Positions 35,886 through 45,500 of a stretch of 64,000 nucleotides of DNA are shown piece by piece. The position numbers and the translations under genes were made by a program. The notes below the pieces were generated by a model, which was given only the letters and a program-made list of their open reading frames with translations, did no database searches and was not told the DNA's origin. The DNA lies in assembly GCA_902495355.1 (NCBI GenBank), contig CABUWV010000003.1:62001-126000 (forward strand). Reading direction: 5' to 3'. The stretch's first letter is position 1. Every line of letters begins with the position of its first letter. Origin of the DNA: an uncultured Collinsella sp. Lineage in GTDB: Bacteria; Actinomycetota; Coriobacteriia; Coriobacteriales; Coriobacteriaceae.

Positions 35886-37181
35886 ATGGATGCACCAAAG
35901 AGATTGACCCAAAAGGGATATAGGCCCCGGCTCATAGAGGAGCGCCTCGACACCCTTATGCGGGCGTTTGGCTGTGTGGAGATCAACGGCCCCAAATGGT
36001 GCGGCAAGACCTGGACGGCGCTCTCTCGCTCGGCGAGCGTCTCCAGGCTCGATGAGCCTGCGCAGCGTGCGGCGGCAGAGGTCGACCCAAGCCTGGCGCT
36101 CATCGGCGATGCGCCACACCTGGTCGATGAATGGCAGGAGGTGCCCGAGGTTTGGGATGCCGCCCGGCGTTTCGTGGACGCGAGCGGCAACGAACGGGGG
36201 ACACTTTTGCTCACGGGCTCGACCGCGCTCAAAAGCGAGGAGCGCAGCCATGTTCGTCATTCCGGCACGGGTAGGATCGCCCGTCTGTCAATGCGCCCCA
36301 TGGCCCTGTGTGAGTCGGGCGACGGCGAGCCGCTCGTGTCACTGGCAAGCCTCTTTAAGGGCGAGGATTTTGCCCCTCAGCGTCGCGAGAGCACGGTGGA
36401 TGACGTCGCCCGCTGGTGCTGCAGGGGCGGTTGGCCTGCAAATCTTGGGCTTTCGGAAGATCTTGCGCGAGAGACGGCAAGCCAGTACGTGCACTCGGTG
36501 CTCGACGTCAACGTGCTGGACGAGGGCATGTCGCCCGAGCTTGCACACGGCCTTTTGCGAGCTCTTGCCATGAACGAGAGCCAGGCTGTCACGTACAAGA
36601 CGCTCGTAAAGGACGCCTCGTACGGTGAGGCGGGCCCCGACGAGAGGACCATCGCTGCGTACTTGGACCTCTTCAACAGGCTCAAGCTGACCGAGGACCT
36701 GTGCGGATGGGAGCCGCCCATGCGCTCGAAGGCCCGCGTTCGCGTGCGCCCCAAGCGCTACTTCTGTGACCCGTCACTTGCGGCGGCGTTGCTGGGGGCT
36801 ACCCCTGAGCGGCTGCTTGGCGATATGCAAACGCTGGGGATGCTCTTTGAGAATCTCGTCCTGCGCGACGTGCGCGTGTTCCTTTCCACCTACGGCGGTG
36901 TCGACAACAGTGTCCATTATTTCCGAGATGAGAAGGGCCTTGAGGTCGATCTGATCGTTGAGCACGACGGGCGCTGGGGAGCCATCGAGGTCAAGCTGAG
37001 TGATGCGAAAGCAGACGATGGAGCGAGAAATCTCAAGGCGCTGGAGAGGAAAGTGCTCTCCAATCCTGCCGCCCAGAATGCCGCGCCGGCGTTTTTGGCG
37101 GTCGTGGTTGGAAAGGGGAGCATTGCCTACACACGCGACGACGGCGTGGCGGTGATTCCCATGGCGGCACTTGGGGCGTAG
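35886..37181 (+). CDS. AAA ATPase with DUF4143-type C-terminus
   Basis: 431-residue protein of the AAA_14/DUF4143 family. Walker A is GPKWCGKTWT (35-44), then LVDEWQEVPEVWDA is the Walker B-like segment and LLTGSTAL the sensor. The C-terminal part has GLEVDLIVEHDGRWGAIEVKLSD, again a nuclease-like fold pattern. Function is unknown for the family. It is a different family from the ATPase just upstream despite the shared architecture. Its promoter region is the 23-base repeat array. Confidence 0.85.
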   Translation: MDAPKRLTQKGYRPRLIEERLDTLMRAFGCVEINGPKWCGKTWTALSRSASVSRLDEPAQRAAAEVDPSLALIGDAPHLVDEWQEVPEVWDAARRFVDASGNERGTLLLTGSTALKSEERSHVRHSGTGRIARLSMRPMALCESGDGEPLVSLASLFKGEDFAPQRRESTVDDVARWCCRGGWPANLGLSEDLARETASQYVHSVLDVNVLDEGMSPELAHGLLRALAMNESQAVTYKTLVKDASYGEAGPDERTIAAYLDLFNRLKLTEDLCGWEPPMRSKARVRVRPKRYFCDPSLAAALLGATPERLLGDMQTLGMLFENLVLRDVRVFLSTYGGVDNSVHYFRDEKGLEVDLIVEHDGRWGAIEVKLSDAKADDGARNLKALERKVLSNPAAQNAAPAFLAVVVGKGSIAYTRDDGVAVIPMAALGA

Positions 37182-37212
37182 TGGTTTTGCGGGCGTGCCG
37201 TGCTTCCTTTAC

Positions 37213-37468
37213 CGAAAATCCATTTGGTAAACCAGATGCTCGCGGATAGAATAAAGTTGACGGCAGCCCAAGGGTGATAGCTGGGCAGCGCCGTTGCTTG
37301 GTCAAGAGGTCAGTGCCTTAATGGCAGCGACTTGTTATGCTTCGAATGCTGCTTGAGTGCCTCGGAAAGTTCGATAAGCGCCGTGAAGAGCGAGACCAAA
37401 GCAACCAAGAGCTCTACGAGCTCTGATGGGCCCGGGATGACCGCTGATTCAAGTCACCGGGCCTAAAT
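37213..37468 (-). repeat. Structured repeat element, left copy (long form)
   Basis: Bounded by CGAAAATCCATTTGGTAAACC (37213-37233) and a 44-base block (37425-37468) that is identical to 38470-38513. The 44-base block folds as GGCCCGG-GA-TGAC / GTCA-CCGGGCC and on the plus strand is followed by TAAATCTTTTT, so it can act as a terminator. The core contains a short hydrophobic reading frame on the minus strand. Confidence 0.8.
37310..37408 (-). CDS. Possible hydrophobic micro-peptide
   Basis: A 32-residue frame from TTG (37408) to TGA encodes a hydrophobic stretch, LVALVSLFTALIELSEAL, then a basic tail, KQHSKHNKSLPLRH. The pattern resembles small holin-like type I toxins. The start is weak, with no convincing ribosome site, and the complementary plus strand encodes a charged 29-residue frame, so coding status is uncertain. 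Confidence 0.25.
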   Translation of the reverse strand: MVALVSLFTALIELSEALKQHSKHNKSLPLRH

Positions 37469-37636
37469 CTTTTTCATGCATTTGAATAGAGCGGGCAACT
37501 CTCTTGGGGCCGTCTGCATGACGTGTGCCTGGCGCATGGTATTGCGCCCCACTTTCATGTCCGTACGGGCGCCTATCCTTACGGCAATGTAGCCGCCTAT
37601 GTAGCAAGCGGCAGGCAACGGAGAAAGGCCCTAACC

Positions 37637-38371
37637 GTGTCAGCTGAAAAGACGCCGTGTATCTCGGCTATCGATACGACGAACTTTGCGCGCCAGATTG
37701 TGCTGGACTTTGAGTTTGCGCCGGTGCCAAAGCAGCGCCAGCGCCGTGGGCTGCGCAATGAGATTATTGAGGCCGGCGCCGTCAAGCTCGATTACCACGG
37801 CAACGTTATGGGTGAGTTCTCGCAGTTTGTGCAGACAGAATTTACCGAAGGCGTTGCGTATCCCGTCCGCGAGCTTACGGGGATATCGGCTGTGGACACC
37901 GCGATGGCCGATCCGCTCTATGTGGTGATCAAAAGGCTCAGCGATTGGATCGGTCGCTACTCCGCCCAGGTGGTTTGTTGGAGTGGGGCGGATCGTCGAC
38001 AGCTTTTGACCGAGTGCCAGGCAAAGCACATCGACCTTTCCGCATTTCCTACGGACTGGGCCGACCTGCAGGCGTTTTACACCTCGATCATGGACGTGGG
38101 CAGCCACGGGTGTGTCTCTTTGAGTGACGCGGCGACGTGGTTTGGCATCGAGTTCGACGAGTCGACGGGTCACGCCCACAGCGCCCTAGCCGATGCGCGC
38201 GTGACCGCTAAGTTGCTCAAGCAGGTAATGGACGGGGGCTACCACGTGAGCCCGCGTGCCCAGGAAGTCCGCCAGCGGTGGGGGATGGGCGAGCGAGCCC
38301 AGACACGCCTTTCCAGCAAGTGCCCCGAGCTGAGCGATCTGCTGCTGAAGCTGAAGGCGGAGGGGAGATAG
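37637..38371 (+). CDS. DEDDh exonuclease (DnaQ/RNase T fold)
   Basis: 244-residue 3'-5' exonuclease-like protein. Asp24 and Glu26 (LDFEFAPV) form motif I, with the later aspartate of motif II near LSDWIGRY and His181...Asp186 (HSALADAR) as motif III. The GTG at 37637 has GGAGAAAGG upstream and gives a compact start; a longer frame to 37523 lacks support. DNA or RNA substrate is not predictable. It is flanked on both sides by copies of the same structured repeat. Confidence 0.8.
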   Translation: MSAEKTPCISAIDTTNFARQIVLDFEFAPVPKQRQRRGLRNEIIEAGAVKLDYHGNVMGEFSQFVQTEFTEGVAYPVRELTGISAVDTAMADPLYVVIKRLSDWIGRYSAQVVCWSGADRRQLLTECQAKHIDLSAFPTDWADLQAFYTSIMDVGSHGCVSLSDAATWFGIEFDESTGHAHSALADARVTAKLLKQVMDGGYHVSPRAQEVRQRWGMGERAQTRLSSKCPELSDLLLKLKAEGR

Positions 38372-38422
38372 GGGGCGTTCAGTTGGTAGCCGAGGCAGTT
38401 GGGACGGTCGAGGTCGCGCTAA

Positions 38423-38513
38423 CGAAAATCCATTTGTTAAACCTGCTAGCCCTGGGTACACTGCATATCGATGGGCCCGGGATGACCGCTGATTCAAGTC
38501 ACCGGGCCTAAAT
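38423..38513 (-). repeat. Structured repeat element, right copy (short form)
   Basis: Same end blocks as 37213-37468: a 21-base tail (38423-38443, one mismatch) and the identical 44-base head (38470-38513), but with only 26 bases between them. The tail stem TACC/GGTA of the left copy is TAAC/GTTA here, a paired change that keeps the hairpin. Confidence 0.8.
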
Positions 38514-38647
38514 TCATATCTATAGGTTTAACCGAATGGCTGACAAGCCTACGGGACCTAAGATTCCATGGCATCGCGAATGGGCAGAACGTTGACTCTC
38601 GACTTCCCCTTCTATCTGCGTCAGATGGTCATTGGCTTCTGTTCCTT

Positions 38648-38686
38648 TGCTAGAATCAGAAGCACATTTGTATTGCATCATGCAAT
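38648..38686 (+). promoter_or_regulatory. Extended -10 promoter and operator of the restriction operon
   Basis: TGCTAGAAT (38648-38656) is an extended -10 box. ATTGCA-TCA-TGCAAT (38672-38686) is a palindrome just downstream, placed for autorepression by the ribbon-helix-helix protein encoded next. Confidence 0.5.
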
Positions 38687-38700
38687 CGCGGGGGTTGCCA

Positions 38701-38907
38701 ATGAAATACGCCGAGCTTGTCGACGGAGAGGCCAAGACAGGCGAGCTCAAGAGCTTTCTTGTGGATGGCGAGAACGTTGCCGTGACCATCCGCATACCTA
38801 AAAACATGCGTGATGCGGCGAAGGACGCCGCTGCGCTTTCTGGCATCAGCTTTACCTCGCTGGTAAAGATGAGCCTCATCGAATATCTGACCAAGAAGGA
38901 GAAATAG
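38701..38907 (+). CDS. Small ribbon-helix-helix-like protein, first gene of the RM operon
   Basis: 68-residue protein. VAVTIRIPKNMRDAAKDAAALSGISFTSLVKMSLIEYL fits the beta-strand/helix/helix pattern of CopG/Arc regulators, with a G-x-S/T turn. The ATG at 38701 gives the compact form. It ends 2 bp before hsdM. In such a position it most likely regulates the operon; an antitoxin role is the alternative, but no toxin partner is adjacent. Confidence 0.7.
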   Translation: MKYAELVDGEAKTGELKSFLVDGENVAVTIRIPKNMRDAAKDAAALSGISFTSLVKMSLIEYLTKKEK

Positions 38908-38909
38908 CA

Positions 38910-40706
38910 GTGGCGGATAGCGACGATCTTATCAAGGCCGTTGGCGCCAATATTCAAGAGAAGGCATCTCTCATTTGGAGTGCCGCCGATACCCTGCGTG
39001 GCCCCTACAAGCCTCATGAGTACGGCCTGGTCATCCTTCCTATGACCGTTATCAAACGCTTCCACGACTGCCTTGAGCCCACGCACGATGCCGTTCTCGC
39101 CGCAGCTGAGAAATACAAAGCCTTTTCCGTGAAGGACGGCTTTTTGCGCGATGCCTCCGGCTACCCCTTCTACAACACCTCTAAGTTCACCTTCGAGACG
39201 CTCAAGGCCGACCCGGAGAACATCGAGGACAACTTCAAGGACTACATCAACGGGTTCTCGGACAACGTGCAGGACATCTTGGCACGCATGAAGTTCGCCG
39301 ACCAGATCGAACGCCTCTCCGACCCAGACGCCCCGCTGCTCTACCAGGTCGTCTGCGACTTCTGCAAGCCGCAGGCCGACATGTCGCCCGACAAGATCAA
39401 AGCTGTGGACATGGGCTACATCTTCGAGAACCTCATTCAGCGCTTCTCCGAGTCCTACGACGAGGACGCCGGCGCTCACTTCACGAGCCGCGACATCGTG
39501 TACCTCATGACCGACCTGCTCATTCAGGCGGACCCGCACGTCTTCGACGGCGACCGCATCACGAAGACCGTCTACGACCAGACCATGGGAACCTCGCAGA
39601 TGCTCGGCTGCACCGAGGAGCGCCTGCGCCAGCTCGACGCCGAGGCCCGTGTAACCTGCTACGGTCAGGAGTTCAATCCCTTCACTTTCGGCATCGCGAA
39701 GGCGAGTGCGCTAATTCGTGGCGAGGACGACGCCAACATGCGCTTCGGAGATACCCTCTCCGCCGATAAGTTCGATGGCTTCAAGTTCGACTACTGCATT
39801 TCCAATCCACCCTTCGGTGACCCGTGGAATCCTCAGGCCCCCTCGGTGGAGAAGGAATTCAAGACTGCCGGCGGTGGACGCTTCCCCGTTGAGAAGCTTC
39901 CCGCCAAGGGCGATGGTCAGATGCTCTTCGTGCTCAACGGCCTGTCTAAGCTCAAGGACGACGGCGTGATGGCGATTGTCCAGGACGCGAGTCCGCTCTA
40001 CAAGGGCAAGCCCGGCAGCGGCGAGGACAGCATCCGCCGATACGTGTTGGAGAACGACTGGCTCGACGCGATCGTGCAGCTGCCCTGCGACTCGTTCTAC
40101 AACACCGGCATCGCCACCTACGTTTGGCTCTTCAGCAAGGCGAAGGCACCGGAGCATCGCGACCACGTGCTGCTCATCGACGCCTCCCGGTGCTTCGAGA
40201 AGCGCCGCAAGGGCATTGGCGACAAGAAGAACGACATCACCAAGTCCTGCCGCGACCTTATCGTCCAGGCGTACTCCGAGTATCGCGACGGCACTTGGAC
40301 GGGCGCCGGGTCCAACGGACTAGAGGTCTCCGTCGAGGCGCGCCTGATGGAGACGGTCGAGTTTGGCTTCAACCGCGTTGCCGTGGAGAGCCCCGTCGTC
40401 GACGAGGACGGAGAACCCGTCCTTAACAAACGCGGGAAAATGCAGGCGGACAAGGCCAAGGAGGACACCGAGGACATCCCGCTCACTCAGGACATTGACG
40501 CCTATATCGAGCGCGAGGTACGCCCGTACAACAAGTACGCCTGGGTGGACAAGAAGAAGACCAAGGTGGGCTACACCGTCCCGTTCACGCGCGTGTTCTA
40601 CAAGTACGCCGAGCTGGAGCCAGCTGACGAGATCGCCAAGCGCATCCTCGAGCACGAGAAGACGCTCGAGAAGAGCCTCAAGGCCCTCTTCGGAGAGGTG
40701 CGTTAG
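38910..40706 (+). CDS. hsdM: Type I restriction-modification DNA methyltransferase subunit
   Basis: 598-residue N6-adenine methyltransferase. The N-terminal HsdM helical domain is followed by the SAM-binding segment YDQTMGTSQML (the usual DPxCGTGG is altered, as in one HsdM subfamily), FGQEFNPFTFGIAKA and the catalytic NPPF in YCISNPPFGDPW near residue 300. GTG start with AAGGAGA upstream. It forms M2S with HsdS to methylate host DNA. Two bases separate it from hsdS. Confidence 0.95.
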   Translation: MADSDDLIKAVGANIQEKASLIWSAADTLRGPYKPHEYGLVILPMTVIKRFHDCLEPTHDAVLAAAEKYKAFSVKDGFLRDASGYPFYNTSKFTFETLKADPENIEDNFKDYINGFSDNVQDILARMKFADQIERLSDPDAPLLYQVVCDFCKPQADMSPDKIKAVDMGYIFENLIQRFSESYDEDAGAHFTSRDIVYLMTDLLIQADPHVFDGDRITKTVYDQTMGTSQMLGCTEERLRQLDAEARVTCYGQEFNPFTFGIAKASALIRGEDDANMRFGDTLSADKFDGFKFDYCISNPPFGDPWNPQAPSVEKEFKTAGGGRFPVEKLPAKGDGQMLFVLNGLSKLKDDGVMAIVQDASPLYKGKPGSGEDSIRRYVLENDWLDAIVQLPCDSFYNTGIATYVWLFSKAKAPEHRDHVLLIDASRCFEKRRKGIGDKKNDITKSCRDLIVQAYSEYRDGTWTGAGSNGLEVSVEARLMETVEFGFNRVAVESPVVDEDGEPVLNKRGKMQADKAKEDTEDIPLTQDIDAYIEREVRPYNKYAWVDKKKTKVGYTVPFTRVFYKYAELEPADEIAKRILEHEKTLEKSLKALFGEVR

Positions 40707-40708
40707 CA

Positions 40709-41983
40709 ATGCGGGAGATGAAGGACAGTGGCGTCGAGTGGCTCGGCGAGGTCCCCTCGAGGTGGAAATTGCATAGGGCTAAGCGCCTGTTTAAACTCAC
40801 CAACGACAGGGGCAACGATGACCTTACGCTTTTGGCAGCGACCCAGAAGCATGGCATGTGGCCTCAGGATAGGCTTGAAGGTGTTGTTCGCGTTAAGGAC
40901 GATACCGACCTAAGTAGATTCCGTACGGTTCACAGGAATGATTTTGTAATCAGCCTGCGCAGCTTCCAGGGCGGCTTCGAGCGCTCCGACTTCGAAGGGG
41001 TCTGTTCGCCTGCTTACCAAACGTTTCGCTCAATAAAGCCAATCGACTATCAGTTCTATAAGTACTTGTTTAAGTCGCCGTCGTTTATTGACCATATGAA
41101 TTCACTAACGTTGGGCATCCGCGAAGGCAAAACAATCAAGTTCGAGGACTTTGCAGCCCAAGTGCTACCCATGCCTCCCCTCGATGAGCAGCGCCGCATC
41201 GCGGAATACCTGGACGATAAGTGCGCCGAAATCGACCGCGCCGTCTCCACCGCCGAGCAGTCTATTGAAGAGTACAGGGCGTATCAAAACGATGTGGTTA
41301 AACGAGCCATTGTTTACGGTACGTGTAACGCTTTCAAAGTGAAAGAAAGCGGAGTCCCGGCGATAGGAAAAATGAATGCGAACTGGGGCCTCGTGATGGT
41401 GAAGCGTCTCGCTGTATTTCTCAACGGAGATAGAAGTGACAGCTACCCTTCAGGCGACGACATTCAAGAGGCTGGAATTCCGTTTATTACGTCTGGCGAC
41501 CTCAATGGTCGTTATCTTCCCGACGTCTTTTCGAAGTACATTTCGCAAGATAAGTACGATTCACTTAAGGGTGTGAAGCTACGGCGCGGTGATGTCGTCT
41601 TTTGTTTGCGCGGAAGCGTTGGCAAATGCTCGTTGAACCGAACGGAGAACTGCGGCACGGTTGCTTCTTCGCTGACTGTCGCTAGACCCATTTGCTGCGC
41701 TCCCGAGTGGCTTAGCTATGCGCTTACGTGCTCATCTACCACCAATCAAGCCATGGCTACTGCCATTGGTGCAACGAGCGCAAATCTTGCCGCTAACGTA
41801 TTGGCTCGGGCGTTTGTGCCATTGCCCCCTCTCTCCGAACAGCGTCTCATTGCGGACTACTTGGACGAGAAGTGCACCCAGATCGATGCCGATATCGCTG
41901 CCAAGCAGGCTATCATCACCGACCTCAAAGCGTACAAGCAGTCGCTCATCTACGAGACCGTCACCGGAAAGCGGGAGGTGTAG
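40709..41983 (+). CDS. hsdS: Type I restriction-modification specificity subunit
   Basis: 424-residue HsdS with two target recognition domains. Each is followed by a near-repeat spacer helix: PPLDEQRRIAEYLDDKC (about 157-173) and PPLSEQRLIADYLDEKC (about 373-389). This two-fold repeat is the usual HsdS layout, so the target is a bipartite sequence that cannot be read from the gene. No truncated extra hsdS or recombinase is nearby, so phase variation is not evident. Base use is more A/T-rich in the recognition domains than in hsdM. Confidence 0.95.
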   Translation: MREMKDSGVEWLGEVPSRWKLHRAKRLFKLTNDRGNDDLTLLAATQKHGMWPQDRLEGVVRVKDDTDLSRFRTVHRNDFVISLRSFQGGFERSDFEGVCSPAYQTFRSIKPIDYQFYKYLFKSPSFIDHMNSLTLGIREGKTIKFEDFAAQVLPMPPLDEQRRIAEYLDDKCAEIDRAVSTAEQSIEEYRAYQNDVVKRAIVYGTCNAFKVKESGVPAIGKMNANWGLVMVKRLAVFLNGDRSDSYPSGDDIQEAGIPFITSGDLNGRYLPDVFSKYISQDKYDSLKGVKLRRGDVVFCLRGSVGKCSLNRTENCGTVASSLTVARPICCAPEWLSYALTCSSTTNQAMATAIGATSANLAANVLARAFVPLPPLSEQRLIADYLDEKCTQIDADIAAKQAIITDLKAYKQSLIYETVTGKREV

Positions 41984-41986
41984 CCA

Positions 41987-42550
41987 ATGGGCGATTCCTA
42001 TCGTCTTCCGGGCATCGTGCTGGAGGCGTCGTCGTCGAAAACGTGGGATATTGCCGTTTCCGAATGGCACGTGGTGGGGTGCCATGACAATGGGAACACC
42101 TCCGGAGAGTGTCTTTGCGGGCATGAGGGCATCAGGTATGAGTTCACAATCAAAAATTCCGTCAACGGGAAAGAGCTCTCGCCAATAGGCTCCACCTGCA
42201 TCCTTAAGTTTGAAAATGATGAGCTCAAGAACGAGGTTGAGGGCTGGAAGGCAGCGATCAAGCTGCTGGAAGCCCTTGAGGCGAGGAAGCCGGGCGTGCG
42301 ACTCGATGGCATGAACAGGGATCTGTTTTCTCGACGCCTCTACGCTTTCCTTTACGAGAGGGGCGCCTTTCCGGCCAATAGGTACAACGGTTATGACGGT
42401 CGAAACGATTACGAGTTCATGGTGGATATGTTCAACAAGAGGACGGCACCGACGGAAAAGCAGCGCGCGAAGATGTACATGGTGCTAAACAAGAGCATAT
42501 TTCCGTGGCTCGCTCTCTTTGGTCGCGAGTTGAGAGAGATGAGGTTGTAG
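41987..42550 (+). CDS. Cysteine-containing protein of unknown function inside the RM operon
   Basis: 187 residues, unrecognised. It has a possible zinc site: Cys32-His33, Cys42-x-Cys44-x-His46 and Cys71, within WHVVGCHDNGNTSGECLCGH and PIGSTCI. The C-terminal two thirds are helical and charged (NEVEGWKAAIKLLEALEARK, TEKQRAKMYMVLNKSIFPW). It starts 3 bp after hsdS and ends 1 bp before hsdR, so it is translated with the system. It could be a restriction-control or anti-phage accessory; that is inference. Confidence 0.75.
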   Translation: MGDSYRLPGIVLEASSSKTWDIAVSEWHVVGCHDNGNTSGECLCGHEGIRYEFTIKNSVNGKELSPIGSTCILKFENDELKNEVEGWKAAIKLLEALEARKPGVRLDGMNRDLFSRRLYAFLYERGAFPANRYNGYDGRNDYEFMVDMFNKRTAPTEKQRAKMYMVLNKSIFPWLALFGRELREMRL

Positions 42551-42551
42551 C

Positions 42552-45500
42552 ATGCCTGCGCAGACAAAGGAAAAGAACCTCGAAGAGGACATCGAGTCGT
42601 TTCTCTGCTCGCCTGAGGGCGGTTTCTTCAAGTGCGACGACAGGCATTCGCTCCTCTACGTCGAGGACGGCACCTATCAGATGGTCGGCGGCGGCTACAT
42701 GGAGCATCGTGACCGTGCGCTCGACGCCGCCACCCTGGTCAACTTCATCCAGACGACGCAGCCCAAGGCGTGGGATCGCTTCGAGCGCATGTGCAACTCC
42801 GATTCCACGGCGAAGTTCGCCAAGGTCTTCAACGACGCCGTCGACCGCCTGGGTATGGTCGCGGTGCTCAAACACGGCTTCAAGCACCGAGGAATTCCTT
42901 TCAAGGTCGTATTCTTCAAGCCGGAGAGCGGGCTTAACGAAAGCGCCGCCGACCACTATGCCAAGAACGTCTGCCGCTGCATCCGCCAGTTCCACTTCGC
43001 CGAGACGGGCAACCAGACCATCGACATGGTCCTGGACGTGAACGGCATCCCCCTGGTGGGCATAGAGCTCAAGGACCAGTTCACCGGCCAAGACGTTGAG
43101 AATGCCATGCGCCAGTGGCGCGAGGACCGCGACCCGAGGTGTCGCTGTCTCAAGTTCAACACGCGCATGGTGGCCTTTTTCGCCGTCGATCTCGAAAATG
43201 TCTACATGACCACCAAGCTGGAGGGCGCGAAGACCTTCTTCCTGCCGTTCAACCAGGGCTCCGCCGGGGCGGGAAACGACGGCGGCGCCGGCAACCCCGC
43301 AAATCCCGACGGTTATGCCACGAGCCACTTGTGGGAGGTCGCCCTGCAGAAGGACAGCCTGCTCGATATCGTCAACAAGTTCCTCCACCTGGAGGTCAAG
43401 GAAGAGACAGAGCTCGATGCGCGCGGCAACGAGGTGAAGCGCAAGAAGGAGCGCATCATCTTCCCCCGTTACCACCAGCTCGACTCCGTGCGTAAGGTCA
43501 TCGCCGACGTGCGCGCGAACGGGACGGGCAAGAACTACCTCGTGCAGCATTCGGCGGGGTCGGGCAAGTCGAACAGCATCGCCTGGACGGCCTATCGCCT
43601 TGCATCCCTCTTTGTGGATGACACCCCGCTGTTCGACTCCGTGGTCGTCGTCACCGACCGCCGAGTGCTCGACAGCCAGCTGCAGGAGACCATCTCGGGC
43701 TTCGATCACGCCATCGGCTCGGTCGTGACCATCGGCAAGGACAAGACCTCGGCCGACCTGCGGGACGCCATCAACGGCGGCGCTCGTCTCATCGTCTCGA
43801 CCCTTCAGAAGTTCCCCGTGATCTACGAGCAGGTCGAGAGCAAGGGTAAGCGCTTCGCCATCATCGTCGACGAGGCACATTCGTCCCAGACGGGAACGAG
43901 CGCGCTCAAGCTCAAGAGCGCCCTTGCCGACAAGCGCGACGCGCTCGAGGAGTACGCTGAGATCGAGGCGGAAGCCGAGGACGCCGCAGCCGATTGGGAG
44001 GACCAGCTCGCCGACGAGCTCGCGAGCCACGGCCGTCACAAGAACCTGACCTTCGTTGCCTTTACCGCCACGCCAAAGGAACAGACGCTCGAGATCTTCG
44101 GCGATGAGTGGCCTGACGGGTCCTTCCACCCGTTCCACGTCTACTCGATGCGCCAGGCGATAGAGGAGGGCTTCATTATGGACCCCCTCGCCAACTACGT
44201 GAGTTATTCGGAGGCCGTCGAGCTCGCACGCACGGTCCCCGACAATCCCGACGTACCGAGCAGCCCCACGCTCAAGCTGCTCCGCAAGTATAAGGAGCTG
44301 CACCCCTATGCCCTCGGCCAGAAAGCCGAGATCATCGTGGAGACATTCCGCAATGTGACACGCACCAAAATCCGCGGCAAGGGCAAGATGATGGTGGTCA
44401 CGGCCTCGCGCCTCGCGACGGTTCGCTACTACCACGAGATCAAGCGCTACATGCAGAAGAAGGGCTACGATGATATCGAGGTGCTGGTGGCGTTCTCGGG
44501 CGCCATTAGCGACCCGGCTGACGGCCCCGACGGTCCCGAGTACACCGAGCCGGTCATCAACGTCGGCCACGATGGACAACGCGTCGCCGAGAGCCAAACG
44601 AAGGCCGAGTTCCACAACTATGGGGACGTGCTTGTTGTTGCCGAGAAGTACCAGACGGGCTTTGACGAGCCGCTGCTGCACACGCTGGTGGTGGACAAGA
44701 AGCTCAAGGACGTGAAGGCCGTCCAGACGCTCTGCCGCGTCAACCGCATCCACCCGGACAAGGAGGACACCTACATCCTCGACTTCGTGAACAAGCCCGA
44801 GGACATCCAGAAGGCTTTCGAACGCTTCTACACCGAGACGTCGCTTTCCGAGCAGATTAACACCGACCTCCTCTATCAGGTGCAGACCGATATTCGCGGT
44901 TACGGGCTCTATGACGAGTCTGACATTGAGGCCGCTGCCGAGATAGTCTTCACCGATGGCAAGGGTAAATCGCAGAGCAACGTGCAGGGTAAGCTCGCGG
45001 CCGTTTTGAAGCCGGCGGTCGCGCGTTATAACGAGTTGAACGACGATGAACGCTATCAGGTTCGTCGCAAGGTGCGTAGCTTCTGCAAGTGGTACACCTA
45101 CATCACCCAGATCGTGCGCATGTTTGACCGAGACCTGCATAAGGAATACGTGTATTTAAGCTATCTGCGCCACCTCCTCAAGGTCGAGAAGATCCCCGTC
45201 GAGGCTGTGGACGACAAGGTCGAGATGCGCTTCTACAAGCTCAAGCAGGAGTTCGAGGGCAGCATTTCGCTTGAGCCTGGCGGCGGCGTGCTCGATCCCG
45301 GTGGCGCGGCCAAGACCGTGACGCCCGATAAGAAGCGCGACCCGCTGCAGGTGCTCGTGGATAAGTTCAACGAGCAGTGGGCTGGCAACTTCACCGAGGG
45401 AGATCGTGTGGTTATCGACACGCTGTGGAAGCGTATCGCCGAAAACCCGCAGGTCGCCGACACCATCCGTCGCGACGGCAGACAGGTCTTCGAATCAAGC

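Noticed and set aside
37340..37426. 29-residue plus-strand frame (MLRMLLECLGKF...) in the long repeat copy
   Set aside because: It is the complement of the hydrophobic frame and has no ribosome site; at most one of the two can be real.
38536..38595. 19-residue leader peptide (MADKPTGPKIPWHREWAER) upstream of the restriction operon
   Set aside because: Weak ribosome site, and it lies upstream of the better promoter at 38648. It may be chance or the remnant of a longer gene.
42432..45140. Long minus-strand frame opposite hsdR
   Set aside because: Shadow of the hsdR coding strand, with no ribosome site or motif.
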